Assembly (NCBI GenBank): GCA_023433685.1
Contig: JAEYUD010000033.1
Span: 1 to 7,429 of the forward strand
Length of the DNA: 7,429 bases
Origin: Bacteroidota bacterium
Lineage (GTDB): Bacteria > Bacteroidota > Ignavibacteria > Ignavibacteriales > Ignavibacteriaceae
Direction: 5' to 3'
Part shown: in pieces, positions 5,206 through 7,429 of the stretch
Numbering within the stretch: the first letter of the stretch is position 1
How the letters are laid out: every line of letters begins with the position of its first letter
Made by a program: the position numbers and the translations under genes
Notes under the pieces: generated by a model
The model's input: the letters and a program-made list of their open reading frames with translations, nothing else
What the model was told of the DNA's origin: nothing
Databases searched by the model: none

Positions 5206-5985
5206 TTGGGCAACACAATATCAGCAACATCTCAATCTGACCCGAGAGCAACTAAAAGCAGTTCCGAGATCCCTCGCCACATTGCCATCATAATGGATGG
5301 TAATGGAAGGTGGGCAAAAAGCAAGAATTTGCCCCGGATAGCCGGGCACCGTGAAGGAGTTGAATCAGTCCGGGAGATTGTGAAATCATCCGCCAGGATC
5401 GGAGTAAAATACCTCACCCTTTACACATTTTCCACTGAGAACTGGAAACGTCCCAAGACAGAAGTGACCACATTGATGCGGTTGCTCGTTAAGGTATTGC
5501 GCAGGGAGATACAGGAACTTCACAATAACGATGTGCGGCTTCAAGCGATAGGGGACATCCCGGCACTTCCGAAAGATGTGCAAAAAGAGCTGGCAGACGC
5601 CATTGACAAAACCAGGAACAACAAAACCCTGACGCTGGTGCTTGCACTTAGCTACAGCGGGCGCTGGGAAATTGTTGACGCGGTAAGGTCGATCGCCCGC
5701 GACCTTAAGGAAGGAAAGATCAGCGAAGAAGAGATTAAAATTGATACTTTTTCAAAATATCTGAACACAAAAAACATTCCTGACCCTGATCTTCTCATCA
5801 GAACAAGTGGTGAGATGCGGATCAGCAATTTTCTACTCTGGCAACTGGCTTACTCGGAGATGTATATCACCCCCGTGTTCTGGCCCCAGTTCAGGGAGAA
5901 AGACCTTCTCGAAGCTATTGCAGATTACGGCAAGCGGGAGAGACGGTTTGGCAAGGTCAGCGAACAACTTCACAACCAAGGCTAA
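5206..5985 (+). CDS. uppS: Undecaprenyl diphosphate synthase (cis-prenyltransferase)
   Basis: The enzyme condenses eight isopentenyl diphosphates onto farnesyl diphosphate to make the C55 lipid carrier for peptidoglycan and other wall polymers, in the cytosol at the membrane. The 259 residues contain the catalytic motif HIAIIMDGNGRWA at 25-37 with D31, then RIAGHREG at 44-51, TLYTFSTENWKRP at 71-83, LSYSGRWEI at 148-156, and DPDLLIRTSGEMRISNFLLWQ at 193-213 with R199, R205 and S207 for diphosphate binding, and E218. All expected catalytic residues are present. The start is TTG at 5206: no ATG occurs before residue 30, and starting there would delete the catalytic motif; a stop at 5188 limits any upstream extension. 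The first 22 residues are a polar Ser/Thr-rich extension. No clear Shine-Dalgarno is seen. bamA follows after 6 bases, an arrangement common in Bacteroidota and relatives. Confidence 0.96.
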   Translation: MGNTISATSQSDPRATKSSSEIPRHIAIIMDGNGRWAKSKNLPRIAGHREGVESVREIVKSSARIGVKYLTLYTFSTENWKRPKTEVTTLMRLLVKVLRREIQELHNNDVRLQAIGDIPALPKDVQKELADAIDKTRNNKTLTLVLALSYSGRWEIVDAVRSIARDLKEGKISEEEIKIDTFSKYLNTKNIPDPDLLIRTSGEMRISNFLLWQLAYSEMYITPVFWPQFREKDLLEAIADYGKRERRFGKVSEQLHNQG

Positions 5986-5991
5986 GGCAAA

Positions 5992-7429
5992 ATGACAAGA
6001 TCCCTCTTAAAAGGACTTCAATTTACACTTTTAATAACATTTTTCTTCCTTCTTCACGATACTGTTTCCGCGCAGATCAATTCCAGCTATTACAAGGTAC
6101 TTTCTGTTTCCGTTGAGGGTAATGTTACTGCTGATGCCAACACGATTATTGAATATTCCGGACTGAAGAAGATCAAGGATACCGGCAGGGAGATACAGAT
6201 TCCGGGTGATGAGACAATCAGCGCGGTTAAAAATCTTTGGGACCTAAGGATATTCTCCGATATTCAGATAATAATCGAAAAATACTTTGAGAACGGCGTG
6301 TTCCTGAAGATCAAAGTTTCAGAGTATCCCCGTTACGAGCAGCTCGTATTAGAGGGAAATGATGCCATGAGCAAGTCGGAACTTGAAGAGATGATCTCTC
6401 TGGTTCGTGGGCAGATATTGAAACCTCAGGAACTTATCAGGATTAAGAATAAAATAACCGAAGCCTACACAAAAGACGGTTACCTTAACACCAAAATTGA
6501 GATTTTATACTATGATTTTCTCTCGGTCGACTCCCTTCCCGGAAGGCTTGAAGTCACTTGGAGGAACCAGAAGGATTTTTCAGACGAATTAAAAACCACT
6601 TATGACGATCTTGCCGGGGTTAACCGTAATGTTCTCGAAAAGATCAAAGTGAGAAAACTCCTTAAATTCAAAATTCAGGAGAACAGCCGTTTAAGTGTCA
6701 GAAAGATACACTTCACAGGTAACAGCTTTTTCTCTGAAGATGACCTGAAGAGTGAGCTTAGTGAACTTTCAGAGAAAACCTGGTGGAAATTCTGGAGTTC
6801 TGCAAGATATGAGCCTGAAAAAGTAAAGAAGGACAAGGAAGTTCTGCTGACCTTTCTACACAAGAAAGGATTCAGGGACGCTGAGATCATTTCTGACTCA
6901 CTTGCCTACACCGATGACAAGCAGATGGTTGATGTTTACTTCAATATAATTGAAGGACCGCGATATAAAATCAGAAATATTGTGTGGGAAGGGAACACAG
7001 TATACAATTCCGAAGTATTAGATGAGAGACTTGGTTTTAAACCGGGAGATATTTACGATTTTGTGACATTCAATCAGAATCTTCGCGGCAACGAAAAGCA
7101 GAATGACGTGGCCTCGCTCTATCTCGACAACGGCTATCTCACATTCACCGTTAACGCGGTTGAGAAAAAAGTGGCGAGGGATTCGATCGACGTGCTGGTC
7201 TCCGTTAACGAGAACAACCAGTTCAAAGTTGGCAAGGTTTCGATAAAAGGGAACGACAAGACCAAAGAAAAAGTTATCAGACGCGAACTTTACACGGTTC
7301 CCAGTGATTTCTTTAACAAAGGCGCGATGATCAGAAGTTTACAGCAGCTCGCGAACCTTCAGTATTTCAATGTCGAAAAGCTTTATAAAGAAGGTGTTGA
7401 CTACAATCTCGAGAACGACAGTACTGTAA
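5992..7429 (+). CDS. bamA: Outer-membrane protein assembly factor BamA, POTRA region; C-terminus beyond window
   Basis: The visible 479 residues begin with a Sec signal peptide: basic MTRSLLK, a hydrophobic core at about 10-21 and a likely cut after TVSA (residue 27). POTRA repeats follow, each starting with a strand ending in EGN, TGN or KGN: about 35-116, 117-234, 235-326, 327-412 and 413 onward. KTWWKFWSSARYEPEK at 262-277 matches the tryptophan-rich loop of BamA POTRA3. BamA folds beta-barrel proteins into the outer membrane, and the POTRA repeats bind substrates and partner lipoproteins in the periplasm. POTRA2 is lengthened by about 38 residues (185-222). The C-terminal barrel is not in the window. 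The TAA at the very edge (7427-7429) is out of frame; the reading frame stays open. ATG follows the uppS stop by 6 bases with AAGG before it, so the two are co-transcribed. TamA is an alternative, but five POTRA repeats and the uppS neighbour favour BamA. Confidence 0.93.
   Translation, partial: MTRSLLKGLQFTLLITFFFLLHDTVSAQINSSYYKVLSVSVEGNVTADANTIIEYSGLKKIKDTGREIQIPGDETISAVKNLWDLRIFSDIQIIIEKYFENGVFLKIKVSEYPRYEQLVLEGNDAMSKSELEEMISLVRGQILKPQELIRIKNKITEAYTKDGYLNTKIEILYYDFLSVDSLPGRLEVTWRNQKDFSDELKTTYDDLAGVNRNVLEKIKVRKLLKFKIQENSRLSVRKIHFTGNSFFSEDDLKSELSELSEKTWWKFWSSARYEPEKVKKDKEVLLTFLHKKGFRDAEIISDSLAYTDDKQMVDVYFNIIEGPRYKIRNIVWEGNTVYNSEVLDERLGFKPGDIYDFVTFNQNLRGNEKQNDVASLYLDNGYLTFTVNAVEKKVARDSIDVLVSVNENNQFKVGKVSIKGNDKTKEKVIRRELYTVPSDFFNKGAMIRSLQQLANLQYFNVEKLYKEGVDYNLENDSTV

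Noticed and set aside
5293..5295. ATG at uppS residue 30 as the true start
   Set aside because: It would remove most of HIAIIMDGNGRWA, the catalytic motif around D31; TTG at 5206 is the only ordinary start codon upstream before a stop.
7427..7429. TAA at the right edge as the stop codon of bamA
   Set aside because: In the bamA frame these bases fall in ACT-GTA-A, so the frame is open. The protein would also lack its whole beta-barrel.

Overview
The window carries eight protein genes and looks like chromosomal DNA of a Gram-negative bacterium of the Bacteroidota/Chlorobi (FCB) branch, perhaps an Ignavibacteria- or Kapabacteria-like lineage. The lineage call is an inference. It rests on the uppS-bamA gene pair, the UppS wording ALSYSGRWEI where many other phyla have ALNYGGR, a -7 box of the type TAnnTTTG in front of lexA, and frequent weak or absent Shine-Dalgarno sequences. 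No mobile element, CRISPR array, tRNA or rRNA is visible, and no gap between genes exceeds 160 bases.

Left block (1-3532, minus strand): a tight operon read from right to left, surE (5'/3'-nucleotidase), then a large membrane-anchored von Willebrand factor A (VWA) protein, then comF (a phosphoribosyltransferase-like protein whose C-terminus lies beyond the left edge). The junctions are 7 bases and a 1-base overlap. All three genes start with TTG or GTG.

Centre (3533-5072): a 160-base divergent control region separates surE from lexA. It contains a near-perfect promoter for lexA, a second promoter facing surE, and four copies of the hexamer GTGAAC/GTTCAC. Two of these form an inverted repeat around the lexA -10 box and one abuts the lexA start codon, so this is very probably the LexA operator. 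Two small genes follow lexA in the same transcription unit, each preceded by the same AGGAGACAG ribosome-binding leader. The first encodes an 82-residue stand-alone WYL-like protein. The second encodes a 148-residue protein that resembles a degenerate PD-(D/E)XK nuclease fold. A hairpin with a T-run closes the unit. This lexA cassette is the most promising candidate for an undescribed, SOS-linked system.

Right block (5206-7429, plus strand): uppS (undecaprenyl diphosphate synthase, TTG start) and, 6 bases later, bamA (outer-membrane assembly factor), which has a signal peptide and POTRA domains and runs off the right edge before its barrel. Both serve envelope biogenesis.
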